The notes under the pieces are model-generated. The model did not search any database, was not told where the DNA came from, and saw only the letters and a list, made by a program, of their open reading frames with translations. Shown one piece after another: positions 12,729 to 23,058 of a DNA stretch of 64,000 nt. Position 1 is the stretch's first letter. Each line of letters starts with the position of its first letter. Source of the stretch: Blepharisma japonicum (Eukaryota > Ciliophora > Heterotrichea > Heterotrichida > Blepharismidae); the NCBI GenBank assembly GCA_949751835.1, contig CATKHK010000050.1, positions 62,001-126,000 on the forward strand, written 5' to 3'. The position numbers and the translations under genes are program-made.

Positions 12729-13712
12729 TTATGAATTAAGCTCAAATAATTGCTCGATATTGGCTTTCTGAATTTCTGGTTGCTCGGGTTTTGAAATTAT
12801 CTTGACTTCAGTGCTAAAGCCTGCCCCATTAGTTTTTGTTCCCTTTGGAGTACCAGCAGTTGCTCCTTGACTCTCAGTAGCTGCTGTGAATAGTCTTGTA
12901 AAAACATCTCCTGCTGATTGAACCCTTGCCAGCTGGCCACTCTTCTTATTAATTTCAGGCGAGAACTTATATTCTATCACATCTTGCATTGCTTTAATTT
13001 TATTTTGGGTATTTTGATATCTCTCTAAAAGCCTTACTTCAGGCGGCCGAGTCTCTCCCATATCTTGTATTATTTTCTCAGAGAGAGGATCTATTTCTGG
13101 ATGAAATTTGAGATTTCTTGTTACTTTTTCATCCATCTCTTCCTTTTTAATTGCTTCTTTGACTGCTTTCATATTAGCCCAATCTTCATTATATTTAAAG
13201 AATTCAGTGGCAGATCTTGGCTTATCTGTTCTCCCATGGATCTGAGGCTTAAATGTCAAGTCTTTTTTCAGCACTTCTTCTCTCTCCTGGGTTAATTTCT
13301 CCTTCAGCTCTCCCAATTTTCTTTCTTTTTCCAAAATCACCTCACTGATTCTCTGCTGTAATGGCACAGCTTGTCCTACAAGTTTTTTTGATTTATGATT
13401 GATACTTGGTGTACCCTGTAAGACCTCTGCTCTTTCCTTATCTATTTGTTTTTTAACTTTATTTAATACGTCTTGCGATTTTTTTGTGCTGTTTTGCATC
13501 CTCATATACGTGGTTTTTACAAAGTCTTCAGCCTTTACTTTTTTGGCTGGTCTTTGGCTGGTCTCGATTTTAATAGATTCAAGAGTTGGCTCGCTTGGCT
13601 TTTCGAGGACTGAGACTTCTGTGTGGAAAGGTGCGTCTTCATCGCTTTCTTGCATACTCATGTAAATTTTTGACATAATACTTCTAACTGCATCAGTCTC
13701 AAAGTCTTCCAT
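12729..13712 (-). CDS. Coiled-coil protein with FxPxI repeats, 327 aa
   Basis: No family recognised. Highly charged, mostly helical protein with no membrane segment. Three imperfect repeats stand out in the second half: LTFKPQIHG, LKFHPEIDPLSEKI and YKFSPEINKKSGQLA, each followed by a charged helix. This F-x-P-x-I/S pattern is common in long cytoskeletal proteins of protists, but I cannot name an orthologue. Start is the ATG at 13712. No TGA codon is used internally. It lies between the deacetylase and the double-Alba gene on the same strand, with about 150 bp of spacer on each side. Confidence 0.75.
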   Translation of the reverse strand: MEDFETDAVRSIMSKIYMSMQESDEDAPFHTEVSVLEKPSEPTLESIKIETSQRPAKKVKAEDFVKTTYMRMQNSTKKSQDVLNKVKKQIDKERAEVLQGTPSINHKSKKLVGQAVPLQQRISEVILEKERKLGELKEKLTQEREEVLKKDLTFKPQIHGRTDKPRSATEFFKYNEDWANMKAVKEAIKKEEMDEKVTRNLKFHPEIDPLSEKIIQDMGETRPPEVRLLERYQNTQNKIKAMQDVIEYKFSPEINKKSGQLARVQSAGDVFTRLFTAATESQGATAGTPKGTKTNGAGFSTEVKIISKPEQPEIQKANIEQLFELNS

Positions 13713-13879
13713 AATAAAGTTTATAATGGAGTTAAAACAGGAGAATTATTAATTAAATATATTTATTCTTAGAACGCGTTTTAGTCACGTCTAGAAAACG
13801 CCTATAGAAAAAAAAGTGATACCGCATATCATCCCTTTTTGCAGTTAATTAAAGCTGTATGCTGAGAAATGAATTTAAG

Positions 13880-15094
13880 TTAAAGTTTTTGTATTTCTTC
13901 TATGCTAATTTCTCTGACTTCACTGGCAGGGAGAGGTGCCTGATATCCACTACTTTTTACGTCTGGAGCATCTTTAGTAAGAGTAATTTCAAACCCATCG
14001 ATCTCTCTTTCTTTGACTACTTCATCAAGTCCTGGCTCTTTAGGAGTGAACACATCCTTGACACTTCTCTTGCTAAGTTTATTTAGCTGATGAAGTCCAG
14101 CTTCATATCTCTTGATTTCTTCCACAACCTTTACTGCTTTAGGAAGTGCTGAGCCGCTTGCTTTAATTATAATGGTTCTTAAGTTTTCTTGTCTAAATAG
14201 CAGCAAAGCTTCTCTAATAAAAAGATTAGGATGGGCTCTTGCATTGATTAAGACTTCGTTTTGAGCTTTATTCGATTCTGCTGGATTTCTAGGAGCTCTG
14301 GTGTATTTGTCCATTTCTGGAGCTCTTCTAGTCCTAGGCTTGAAATCAGGGTTTTGGGTTCTTGGGGCAGATCTGTTACCTCCGAAGTTTCCTCTTCCAC
14401 GTGGTCTTCTGCCTTGAGGTCTTCCTCCTTCTCTGCTTTGGTATCCTTCTTCTTTGCCTGATGTTTCTTGTCGTCTGGATCCTTCTTTACCTTCAGGTCT
14501 CCTATTCTGCCATTCGTTTTTCCTTGGAGGTCTTTCTTTATGATCTTTGTGCTCTTCAGAGTCTTCAACTTTTCGTCTTCCTTCCTGAGGAGCTCTTTTA
14601 GTAGTTTCAGGTCTTTCTCCTCTGCTTTCCCCTCTGCTTTCTCCTCTGCTTCCACCTCTTGGCTGTCTGCCACCTGATCTTCCTCTTCTGCCACCTCTAG
14701 TTCCTCTGGGTTTAGATGTGAAAGTCCCTTCTTGAGGTTTTCTTTCTTGTCTTGGTGGGGCTTGTTTGAGCTCTTCAAGACTCTTTTCTTGTACTTCAGA
14801 CTCTGCAATTGGAGGTTGATAGCCTTCTTTTCTTGAATCAAGTGGATCCAGGCTTAGAAGGAAAGTGACTCTGGTCTTGTTGGTGCCTGCTACACGTTCA
14901 AATGAGTTGAGCTGATAAAGACCTTTGACTCTGTGCTTGATGAGCTCTACAAGGTTAAGTGCTTGAGGAATGGCTAAGTTAATGGCAGTGATTTTGGCTT
15001 CTCTTTTTTCGCTTAGAAGAGTGGCCACTTCAGTAACGTGTTTTGACAAGCCTTGGTTGCTTGAGACAGTGATTTCGTCCTTTGATGTGGCCAT
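13880..15094 (-). CDS. Double Alba-domain protein with RGG/RGE-rich centre, 404 aa
   Basis: Nucleic-acid-binding protein. Residues about 10-100 form one Alba domain (KHVTEVATLLSE, IPQALNLVELIKHRVKGLYQ, TRVTFLLSLD) and residues about 285-402 a second (NLRTIIIKASGSALPKAVKV, EAGLHQLNKLSK, FEITLTKDAP). Both end in the same way: GYQPPIAESEVQEKSLEEL and GYQAPLPASEVREISIEEI, so they look like an internal duplication. The middle (about 110-285) is basic and disordered, with RGG, RGE and RRG repeats typical of RNA-binding tails that are arginine-methylated. Alba-RGG proteins bind RNA or DNA; in protists they act in translation control and chromatin. There is no internal TGA. An antisense open frame across the RGG region is a shadow caused by its biased composition. 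Confidence 0.88.
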   Translation of the reverse strand: MATSKDEITVSSNQGLSKHVTEVATLLSEKREAKITAINLAIPQALNLVELIKHRVKGLYQLNSFERVAGTNKTRVTFLLSLDPLDSRKEGYQPPIAESEVQEKSLEELKQAPPRQERKPQEGTFTSKPRGTRGGRRGRSGGRQPRGGSRGESRGESRGERPETTKRAPQEGRRKVEDSEEHKDHKERPPRKNEWQNRRPEGKEGSRRQETSGKEEGYQSREGGRPQGRRPRGRGNFGGNRSAPRTQNPDFKPRTRRAPEMDKYTRAPRNPAESNKAQNEVLINARAHPNLFIREALLLFRQENLRTIIIKASGSALPKAVKVVEEIKRYEAGLHQLNKLSKRSVKDVFTPKEPGLDEVVKEREIDGFEITLTKDAPDVKSSGYQAPLPASEVREISIEEIQKL

Positions 15095-15250
15095 TTAAGA
15101 TTATAAGCCATTAAAATAAAGATCAATGTGAGTTCTTTATGAATCATAAAACAGCATGTTGATAACTAGTAAAAGCTGCAAAAAATAAATATTTTATTAT
15201 ATATTTTTATATGGATTTCCATATCTTAATTGCAATTAAATTTTATAACT

Positions 15251-16021
15251 CTAAACCCCATCGCTTTCAGTAGCTTTGGTAGCTGATGAATCTTCGAAAT
15301 AAATTATCTCCTCTAAATTCGATTCTGAATTTTCAATAATCTCTTCGCTTAAAACTTCATCGGTTAGACTCTCTTCACTTAATGTCTCTCCAATTGAAGA
15401 TTCATCACTTGTTCTTTCTTCTCCAATGCTTTTTCTTTCTTCATTAATAATTTTTGATTGATCTCTCATTCCTTCAATCCTCATAAATGCATCGGAAGAT
15501 GCCTCGGTATGTCTTGTTTTTCTTCGATTTTTGTTATAGCTTATCAGATAAATATTAAGCTCAACGTTTTCGTGCTCTAAAAGCAATTGATAGATTTTTT
15601 TGTTTTTGTCTTCGGTTTTTAGGTGAGAATTTTTAAACTTTAACTTATCAATTTTCCAGCCAGGATTATCTCTTTTTAAAGCTTCTTCAAGAAGAATGAG
15701 TTTTATTCTCGGGTTAACAAATTTTTTGAATGCTGCCCCATGATTAGTTTTAACACTAATTTGAATTTTGCAAGCTTCAGGAAATGTTATTAAAGCTCAA
15801 AGTCTCACAATATTTCCTGAAGAGGAAAATTGGTTTAGTAGCTTATCTTTGATATCGATTTCTGAGGAATAATTAGGATCTGTATAGAATTTAATGTCTG
15901 GCTTGAGAAATTTTAGGTCTCATGCATATATATTCTTTAAGCGAGTCATTTCCAATAGGGGCTCGCACTTGTACTTTTTAATAATGGTTAGTCAGGTAAT
16001 TTCAACTTCAAGTGTTTCCAT
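15251..16021 (-). CDS. Unknown protein, paralogue A of a local pair, 256 aa
   Basis: No known family recognised. The protein aligns over its first about 170 residues with the gene at 18045-18752: METLEVEITWL against MSLLLVRISSL, GNIVRLWALITFP against GNVLRLSVCFRFP, SVKTNHG against ECKTNIG, and KIYQLLLEHENVELNIYLIS against KIYHLVLEYRKLELNVFLIS. The folded part mixes short beta-like and amphipathic stretches, and the C-terminal about 80 residues are acidic and Ser/Glu-rich (SIGETLSEESLTDEVLSEE). Three TGA codons read as Trp are needed to keep the frame from the ATG at 16021; it ends in TAG. A ubiquitin-like or small beta-grasp fold is only a guess. Confidence 0.75.
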
Positions 16022-18044
16022 TTATTAGAGCAATTAATAGCCCAAATATTCAATCAGACTACATGAAATTTAATCAAAAATTTTGCTCGCGAGGGAATTG
16101 TTAGTCCATTATTAATTTAAGGTCCTAAAAATGACAAATTATGAATGAATATTAATTTATGCTAACTATAATTCAAATTGAACTTTATATATATAATGAA
16201 TTAATTTAAAATAGTTTTAATTAAATTTTTTCAACTTCATTATATGCATGCATTAAATTATATAAATACGAATTATGCTTTAGAATAACGATCATAAAGT
16301 GATGATAATTTAATTAAAAAATGATTATATTTTACTCTATGAAATAGCAATATTTCTCAATGAGATCATGAACTGAATTAAATAATTGTGATCCAATTTT
16401 TTTATTAAAAAAAAATTATCGTATTTTATCTGATAAAGAGCATTGCATAAAAGGAAACTTAATAAAACATCCTTGTTTAGCACATAAATTATTTTATTTC
16501 ATTTGAAATATTTACAAAACTATTTAAATCATTTATAGTAAAACTTCAAAATTTACTATAAAAAAAAGTTTTTAATAAGTTCAATAGATGATGGCAATAT
16601 GAAGATAATTCATTTGTTTCTCCAAAAATCACTGATTTGTATGCATTCTTATGGCATCGACTTATAGGTAGAAATTAACTCAGAATTTTAATATTTTATG
16701 AATTCAAACGGATGCTTATGCGAGTATATTTGCTAATGAAAATAAAATTTTTGTGGCTTTTTTTCTAGCATTTTTTGAGAGACATTAAACCATTATATCA
16801 ATTTTTTTCTATTTTATTAGACGGTTTCCTATATTGCCAACTTACTAGATGATCCATCTATATGAAAAGACATTTCACTATTTTATTCGAATAATTACTG
16901 GTAGATTTTATTCCATTGAATCAACAAAAATTATCATTTGATTTAATAGTAATTTACTTTAAAAATCTGCATTTTTTCAATAAAATGATTGATTCTCACT
17001 CCTTAGACTTATGAAATTTTTATCCTAAAATTTAAAAATTCGTATTTATAAATTTTCTGGGGTTTCTCATGTTTTAAGACATTCAATCATATATTTTTAG
17101 CTCTGGGAAAATGCTTATGCTGTATTGGTGCTTTGATTTGATTTTATAAAAAACAGGCCATGTGCAATTTAATTATCTAAATAAACATCTGTAAATAAAT
17201 AGCAGACAGCTTGGCTGTACTCAAATTAAGTATTTAAATTTGTATTTTTGTTAGCATAATCAAAGAAGTTTCTTAGTCAATCTCTTCATGAGCATAAGGC
17301 TTTACCTAACCATCTAGGGTTCCAGTTTTACTGTTGCAATTTTTCGGGAGAGAAAGCACTTTGCATATTATACTAACCTATGAATTGTTAATATTTCTAC
17401 ATTTAAAGCCTGCGAGCTATATACTGGATCCGTTATAAAATGTACTTTTTCTTATTTAATCTCAAAAAAGATCTTCATTGATGAGACCTTATTATGCTAT
17501 TAGATTCCTTTAGTACCACATTCTCAATTTATTAAAACTCACCACTCCTGCTTACCCGAACTTGTCATTGCTCAAATGCACCCATATTCTCAGACTTTCC
17601 CTAACTTGATTTTTATTTTAGTTTAGACTATATTTAAGTGCTTTCAAAGCTAATTGTATCTCTATGTGCATTATAATCCTTGCTATGAATAGAATTTCAT
17701 TTCTAACCTTTATAATCTTAGTAATTTACTGAATTCATCTCCTCTGAATATCTCCATCTGCTAAAGTATCCCTTTTTTATATTCTCTAATATTATAATAA
17801 ATCTATAAAATGATTTTTCGTATTTCTTAAGCATTATTAATAAATATTGGCCCTTAAGGGAAAGATGCTAATGAAGAGTTTTATTATGATGGCAATGCAG
17901 ATGCGATATTTGAATATCACAAATAATAGAAATTTTTTTGTTACTTTGATAAAGTCTACTTTATTGAAAAATAAAAAAATATTGGATTCTCCAGTATATT
18001 ACATTACAATTAATTTTTTTATCAGCTTCCATCATTTTGAAAGC
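16022..18044. other. Gene-free interval of about 2 kb between two paralogues
   Basis: The longest stretch without a supportable gene. Most of 16022-17200 is very AT-rich with stops in all frames. The part at about 17250-17700 is somewhat richer in G+C and gives long frames on the minus strand if several TAA/TAG are ignored, but the stop density is about what random sequence of this composition gives, so I do not call a pseudogene. I see no tRNA, snRNA core motif or repeat. The plus-strand ORF at about 17865-18062 is Met/Phe-rich and overlaps the end of paralogue B; I treat it as chance. Confidence 0.55.
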
Positions 18045-18752
18045 TTATGCAGCATTTTCTAAGTATAAATAATCAATAAAATCATCCGGATTTGATCCTA
18101 TATTTTCTTCAATGACCACAGTTGGAGCCTCTTCAATACTTTTTTCGTTATTAGAAACCTCCCATTGCTTAGCTATTCCACAGCTAATAGCAAATTCCAT
18201 AACTTTTTCATGATTAGCCCCACAGCATGAATGAATTTTGATGTCTCTAAGATCGCTTATCAAAAAAACATTGAGCTCAAGTTTTCTGTATTCTAATACT
18301 AGATGATAAATCTTTTTACTCATATCTTCTGCATCTTCATTAGAATTTCTAAATTCTATGTCATCAACGTCATTCCACTCAGGAAATTTTTTGAAAATAA
18401 GCTCAGAAAGCTGCCAAAGTGTATAATTAGGATTAACATCCATAGGAAAAGTGAGCCCAATGTTGGTTTTACACTCAATCTGGATTAGGCTCTTGCAAGG
18501 AAAGCGAAAACACACAGAAAGTCTCAATACGTTTCCTTCACAAGGAAACTCAGAGAGTTGAGTATTTTCTTCAGGAATAATGCATGGACTGTTTGAAGAG
18601 TTTGAATCATATAAAAATATTATAATAGGATTGATGAGGAGTGCCAGTCTTCGTGTATATCTCTTCCTTAAATCAGCTATTGTAATTGAATTAGGGCATA
18701 TCAGCCATTTGGCATGGCTTAAAGAGCTAATTCGAACTAATAATAGGCTCAT
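18045..18752 (-). CDS. Unknown protein, paralogue B of a local pair, 235 aa
   Basis: Same family as the 15251-16021 gene; the two are diverged copies in the same orientation, separated by about 2 kb. Shared blocks are listed there. Here the C-terminal tail is shorter and ends in an acidic, aromatic stretch (DDFIDYLYLENAA), comparable to the EEIIYFED end of paralogue A. It contains more Cys than paralogue A (for example SCCGANH). A TAA lies directly before the chosen ATG in frame, so the start is well supported. No internal TGA. Function unknown. Confidence 0.75.
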   Translation of the reverse strand: MSLLLVRISSLSHAKWLICPNSITIADLRKRYTRRLALLINPIIIFLYDSNSSNSPCIIPEENTQLSEFPCEGNVLRLSVCFRFPCKSLIQIECKTNIGLTFPMDVNPNYTLWQLSELIFKKFPEWNDVDDIEFRNSNEDAEDMSKKIYHLVLEYRKLELNVFLISDLRDIKIHSCCGANHEKVMEFAISCGIAKQWEVSNNEKSIEEAPTVVIEENIGSNPDDFIDYLYLENAA

Positions 18753-19256
18753 TTATTACCATCATTTAATTAGCTAATCAAATACCAGCTCTCGCTGAGA
18801 CAAAAGTGCAATTATTGGCTAGAAAATGATTTTGGCATATAAATATTCAAAATTATTTTAATCAATGAATATTCAATGATTAATAACAATTTATATGAGT
18901 TTGATTTTATTCGAAGTCCAGCAACGAAGGCATTTATAACAGAAATGCTATTTTTAGAGAGAGGCCATATGAATATCCGACATAGGGAAAACTATTTATA
19001 TATCTCAAAGAATTACTTCGAATGTTTTATTTAAAAGCAGCATAAAATCATACATCTACATCCAAAGTTTCTAAGTCGCATATTTAATGCTGAATAGAGC
19101 GATTGCCTGAGTAGACGAACTTCATTGAGCAACCTACATTTTGATTTAAAGAAAATTATTATCTACTGCAATTATTAATAAAAATTGAAATGCATAAACA
19201 TGATAATTAATTTTGTTTTAGATTTAATTAGCGTTGATTTCTTGCAATGGAACCTT
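18753..19256. other. Spacer without a supportable gene (504 bp)
   Basis: AT-rich. It holds one short plus-strand ORF (18876-19034, 52 aa) that could be chance at this composition. Otherwise I see nothing in it. It should contain the promoter of paralogue B, and it lies 3' of the thioesterase gene. Confidence 0.55.
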
Positions 19257-19901
19257 TTAATTAGGGTGTAAAATACTATGAAGCCAACTTTTTGCAATTT
19301 CAAGCTCTCTCATGCTGATAGTGTGAACCATGCGATCTTCAGAATTATATGTCAAATTGCACCCAGCCAATGTTCTCCTTGCAGTTTCAGCAGCATAGGC
19401 TTCTAATATCAAAGGATCGGCTTTTCCATTATACATAAAAATAGGTACCTGTTTCTTAGCTTCAGGAACTGTAAAATCAAAAGCATATCCACTCAAAGCC
19501 ATAATAGCATCTATTCTGCCTGGGTAATGAACAAGTCCTGTGTATAAAGACATAGCAGCTCCTTGAGAAAACCCACCAAGAATGATTGAGCTACAGATTT
19601 TACTTTCAGCTTCAATAACAGAAGTAATGATATTTGCGCTGTCAATTGCTTCACTATTGACAGATCTATCCTTTATGTCAGCAATATCATACCAGCTTGT
19701 CATACGCATACCATTGTTTAATGTTACAGGCCTTACAGGCGCCGTAAGTAGAATAATCTTTGCATTCGGTAGAAGCTCAAAATCTTGGAAAAGATCCACA
19801 AAGCCTTCAGCAGAGTCACCTAATCCATGCAATCACACCAAAGTGTGCATATGCACAAGTGGCTCAAATATGATATTTCTTCCGGCCCTTACAATATTCA
19901 T
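19257..19901 (-). CDS. Acyl-protein thioesterase / carboxylesterase (LYPLA family), 214 aa
   Basis: Alpha/beta hydrolase that removes palmitate from proteins or cleaves lysophospholipids. The family blocks are present: LHGLGDSAEGF near the N-terminus (oxyanion region), APVRPVTLNNGMRMTSWYD, the nucleophile elbow GGFSQG (Ser about 112), NGKADPL (Asp about 162) and VHTIS (His about 193). The spacing and total length match human APT1/LYPLA1. The start at 19901 adds 23 residues before the LHGLG block and needs one TGA read as Trp (LVWLHGLG). It is a natural functional counterpart of the DHHC transferase at 8125-8931, though not genetically linked to it. Confidence 0.92.
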
Positions 19902-20036
19902 TTATATTTTCATTATAGTTTCACCTAATCTAATTATTTTAAATATAAAGTGCCGTAATTATTTATTGATTTTTCTATTAATAAATTTTTATGAACCGGT
20001 CTATCGCATTTTAATTTTCAAATATTTCAAATTTAA

Positions 20037-21773
20037 ATGTCAAGAAGGAAAAATGATTACACAGTCGACAACAAAATCCAAGACATAAGAGAAGATCTAC
20101 AGAGGCTAACATCAAACTATAAATCTTCTGATATAAAAGAGCAAAGCCCTCTTGAGAAATATTTAGAAGCAAAATATTCAGATCCCGCATTCAAAATAAG
20201 TGAAATCACTGAGTCACCTTTTATAGGGACTAAAGAGTCACAGGATATCAAAAAAGGTAAATATTATATAGAGAGTCAGCTGAAAAGCTCTTATTCTGTT
20301 GATGATCTTAAAGATTTTGAAGGACCGCCTTCAAGCTCTCCAAAATTTATCCAAGATCCTAAATCAAAACCTTATGTTTCAAACTATGTAGCTTTCGGGC
20401 ATAATAGTAAAGAGCCAGGAAAGCATGCAGAAATAATGGACCCGACTGTATCTACAGCATATAGAGAAAAAACCGATTTTACAATGGCTAGAAGAAATGA
20501 TCAAGGCGCTCGCTATGAAATTAACGAAAAAGACGCCTCTTTAAGAAAAACACAAGCAAGCAGACATTCAGAACAAAAATACACAGAGCCTATCAACAAT
20601 CTGCGAGCTTCAGCCCGAGGTCTAGAAGACAAAGCAAACGACCTTGAAAACGCAAAAATAGTTCTTCAAGAAGAAAATACCCAGCTGCATCAAAAATTAA
20701 TGAATCTGGAAAAAGACATAAATTATATTGAGTCCAAATCTTTATCAATGCGAGACGAAATTAAAAACTTACGGTCCAACAACGCTGAGTTGGAATCCCA
20801 AATTTTAAATTTAAAAAAGGAAAAAGTGGAGTATCTTCGACAAATAGACGAGCTTAAAAGAGCAGAAAACCAAAAAAATTCAGAAATTGAAGCAGCTGCA
20901 ATGCAGAAAAGAGAATTTGAAGAAAGAATCCAAGAATTAAAGCAGCTGCTGCACGATAGTTCTATGACTAAATATAAAGCTTTTGATTTTGAGGAAAAAG
21001 AAAATGTGAATTCCTTGCATTTAAAAGATGAAATAAGTGAACTTAAAAATGAAAATCATAAGCTAAAAAGTGCACTTAAAAGAAAACCAAGCTGTGATGA
21101 AATAAGAAAAGCGACAAGAAAGATTGAACAGCTTGAAAACGCTATTGAAGATATTAGAGGACAAAAAAGGAGGAGATCAGAGTCTGCTAAAAGAACGAGA
21201 GAAAGAAGCCCAAAATTGCCTCCTATCAGACCAAGAAGTGTAAGCAGAGAGAGAAAACATGAAAATTCTCCTATAAGGCACCTTACTTCTGCTACCTGCG
21301 CAAAAATTGTCAGAGAACTAATGCATGAGTTTTCTGTTGACTCTGCTTCATTATTAATACCAAGCGCGAAAATAGCTTTGCGTGATTTAAAGTGTCAATC
21401 TCATCAACGGAAACTAGTTGAACGATTAAGGTCATTAATTATTGATTGCTCACCTCCAGGAGCTTTTGATAAAAATCCTTCTTTAAAAAGAATATGAAAA
21501 TGAATCAGAAGATTAACTGAAGAGTATTTACAATTAAAAAAAGAGAGCAATCAGAATGCTACGGAAAAAGAAGTTTTAATTAGGTTAAAAAAAGCATTAA
21601 GTGTAGAAAATACTGAAGAAATTCTGAGATCATTGACAAAACTTTTGGCAGAAAATGAAAATCTTTTGCTTATATTAAATAAAGTAAAAGCAGCATTCAG
21701 ATTAAGTAAGAAATATTTAGACACAAGAGTTACTCTTCAGGAGCTGGAAAAAGAAATTGATAGGAGGCTGTAA
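20037..21773 (+). CDS. Coiled-coil protein, 578 aa
   Basis: No specific family recognised. The N-terminal 190 residues are polar and likely disordered. Residues about 195-400 form a long heptad-rich coiled coil. Then comes a basic, proline-containing linker (about 380-420, RSESAKRTRERSPKLPP) and a helical C-terminal domain of about 160 residues (CAKIVRELMHEF, LVERLRSLIIDCSPPG). TGA codons read as Trp (RIWKWIRRL at 21495-21503) are required to reach TAA at 21771-21773. The overall architecture resembles centrosomal or basal-body coiled-coil proteins, but this is only by analogy. Confidence 0.78.
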
Positions 21774-21842
21774 GAATTTAATTTAACAATTTATATGATT
21801 TTTCAGATATAATTAGGTATTAAAAAATCGTTGAATTTATAA

Positions 21843-22976
21843 ATGTCCATAATTCAACGTATAGGAGCAAGCACAGAAACTTATTTATTGGAATTAACAA
21901 TTCATTCAGTTACAATAAATATTCCTTACCCAGTCAAATTAAAAGTAATCGTAAAGCGAGGAAAAAACTACAAAGAAGAAACATCAGCTGTAAATCATGA
22001 CATAGTTCTCGGGACTATTTTTTTCGAACACACAGTTTTGCTCCGAGTAACTATGTTTAGAAAAAGCAGATCATACCTAAAGAAAAACGCTTCATTTCGA
22101 CTTGTACAGATATCAAAGAATAAATGCATCAAGAATGGTAAAGGGAGGCTTGATCTTTCAAAAATTTTCACCCATAGTCCATCATTTGAAAAGCAGGATA
22201 TAAAGCTTAAGCATTGTTCAGATAAAAATGCTTATTTATGCATAAGTGCGACTATGACAAGGGTTGACCGAACCTCAAGCATGGGATCAATCTCTGCAGA
22301 ATCAATATCATCTGAAGAAGCTGACATGACAGATCTAATTCCAGTCACTTTTGCCTATAGTATTAACAGCTCTGAAATGAACACTACTGAAGCGAAAAAT
22401 GAAAAATTAAGCTCGACAATGAACTCTGAAGAAAGCTCGAAAAAGAAAAAAGAAGATGCCAGAGAAAAATTTATAAAAAGACTGGAAAAGTTAGCAATTG
22501 CAGCGAAATCACACACACTTGTAGAGCCTAATACAGCATATCCTTATCAAGAAATGGAGTCTCCATCACCGTCTCCTACAATATCACCTCAGCCAAGGAG
22601 AACAGAATGGTCATTTTCTAATGGCCCAAAAGAATTTGAACTAGAAAATACAAGTCCTAATGAACTAAATGGACTCAAAGATATCCCAATAATTGAAAAA
22701 GAAAAGCCAGAGCCAAAACCTTTCTTTTTGAAACCAATTAAAATTGGGTGCGATGATGATGAAAAATCAAACTCAACAAATAATAATAAAGAAGAGCAAG
22801 AGTTTGAGTCTGTTAAATATATAAAAAACGAGCACTGTCTGCCTGTAACATCTCTAAAAAATGCTATTCCGAACTCAAACAGCAAAGAGGATGAAATAAA
22901 AGTACGAGAGTATGTTGGAGGTCTGAATAACACAAATTCAGCTTGTTCGTCGTGTAAAAGATGCATAATTATATAG
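21843..22976 (+). CDS. NT-type C2 domain protein with C-terminal CaaX box, 377 aa
   Basis: Residues about 12-145 look like the N-terminal C2 domain (NT-C2) shared by EHBP1 and EEIG1/FAM102 proteins: YPVKLKVIVKRGKNYKEET, then an F-rich strand, then KGRLDLSKIFTH. The rest is low-complexity Ser/Glu/Lys and probably disordered. The protein ends CSSCKRCIII, a Cys-aliphatic-aliphatic-X prenylation signal preceded by two more Cys and basic residues, as in prenylated and palmitoylated proteins. This predicts membrane attachment at both ends. EHBP1-type proteins link Rab GTPases to actin or endosomes; that role is an inference here. No internal TGA; ends in TAG. Confidence 0.75.
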   Translation: MSIIQRIGASTETYLLELTIHSVTINIPYPVKLKVIVKRGKNYKEETSAVNHDIVLGTIFFEHTVLLRVTMFRKSRSYLKKNASFRLVQISKNKCIKNGKGRLDLSKIFTHSPSFEKQDIKLKHCSDKNAYLCISATMTRVDRTSSMGSISAESISSEEADMTDLIPVTFAYSINSSEMNTTEAKNEKLSSTMNSEESSKKKKEDAREKFIKRLEKLAIAAKSHTLVEPNTAYPYQEMESPSPSPTISPQPRRTEWSFSNGPKEFELENTSPNELNGLKDIPIIEKEKPEPKPFFLKPIKIGCDDDEKSNSTNNNKEEQEFESVKYIKNEHCLPVTSLKNAIPNSNSKEDEIKVREYVGGLNNTNSACSSCKRCIII

Positions 22977-23058
22977 TAAAAAGTTATATAAATTAATTAA
23001 ATTGCAAAGTAAAGCAGCGATACAATTTTTCTCTAAAAAGCAAAAGTTTATTTTAACT

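Noticed and set aside
14248-14841. 197-codon ORF inside the Alba/RGG gene, plus antisense ORFs there
   Set aside because: Shadow frames caused by the repetitive Arg/Gly/Glu codons of the RGG region. The Alba frame has two recognisable domains.
17250-17760. Long minus-strand frame that looks protein-like if six to eight TAA/TAG are read through
   Set aside because: Stops occur about once per 16 codons, the rate expected from the local base composition, and no family similarity is seen. I treat it as noncoding.
17847-18062. Plus-strand ORF of about 70 codons
   Set aside because: It starts at a non-ATG codon, is Met/Phe-rich, has no similarity and overlaps the 3' end of the well-supported minus-strand paralogue B.
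18876-19034. ATG-initiated 52-codon plus-strand ORF in the spacer
   Set aside because: An open stretch of this length is not rare at this base composition, and no similarity or adjoining mini-intron exon was found.
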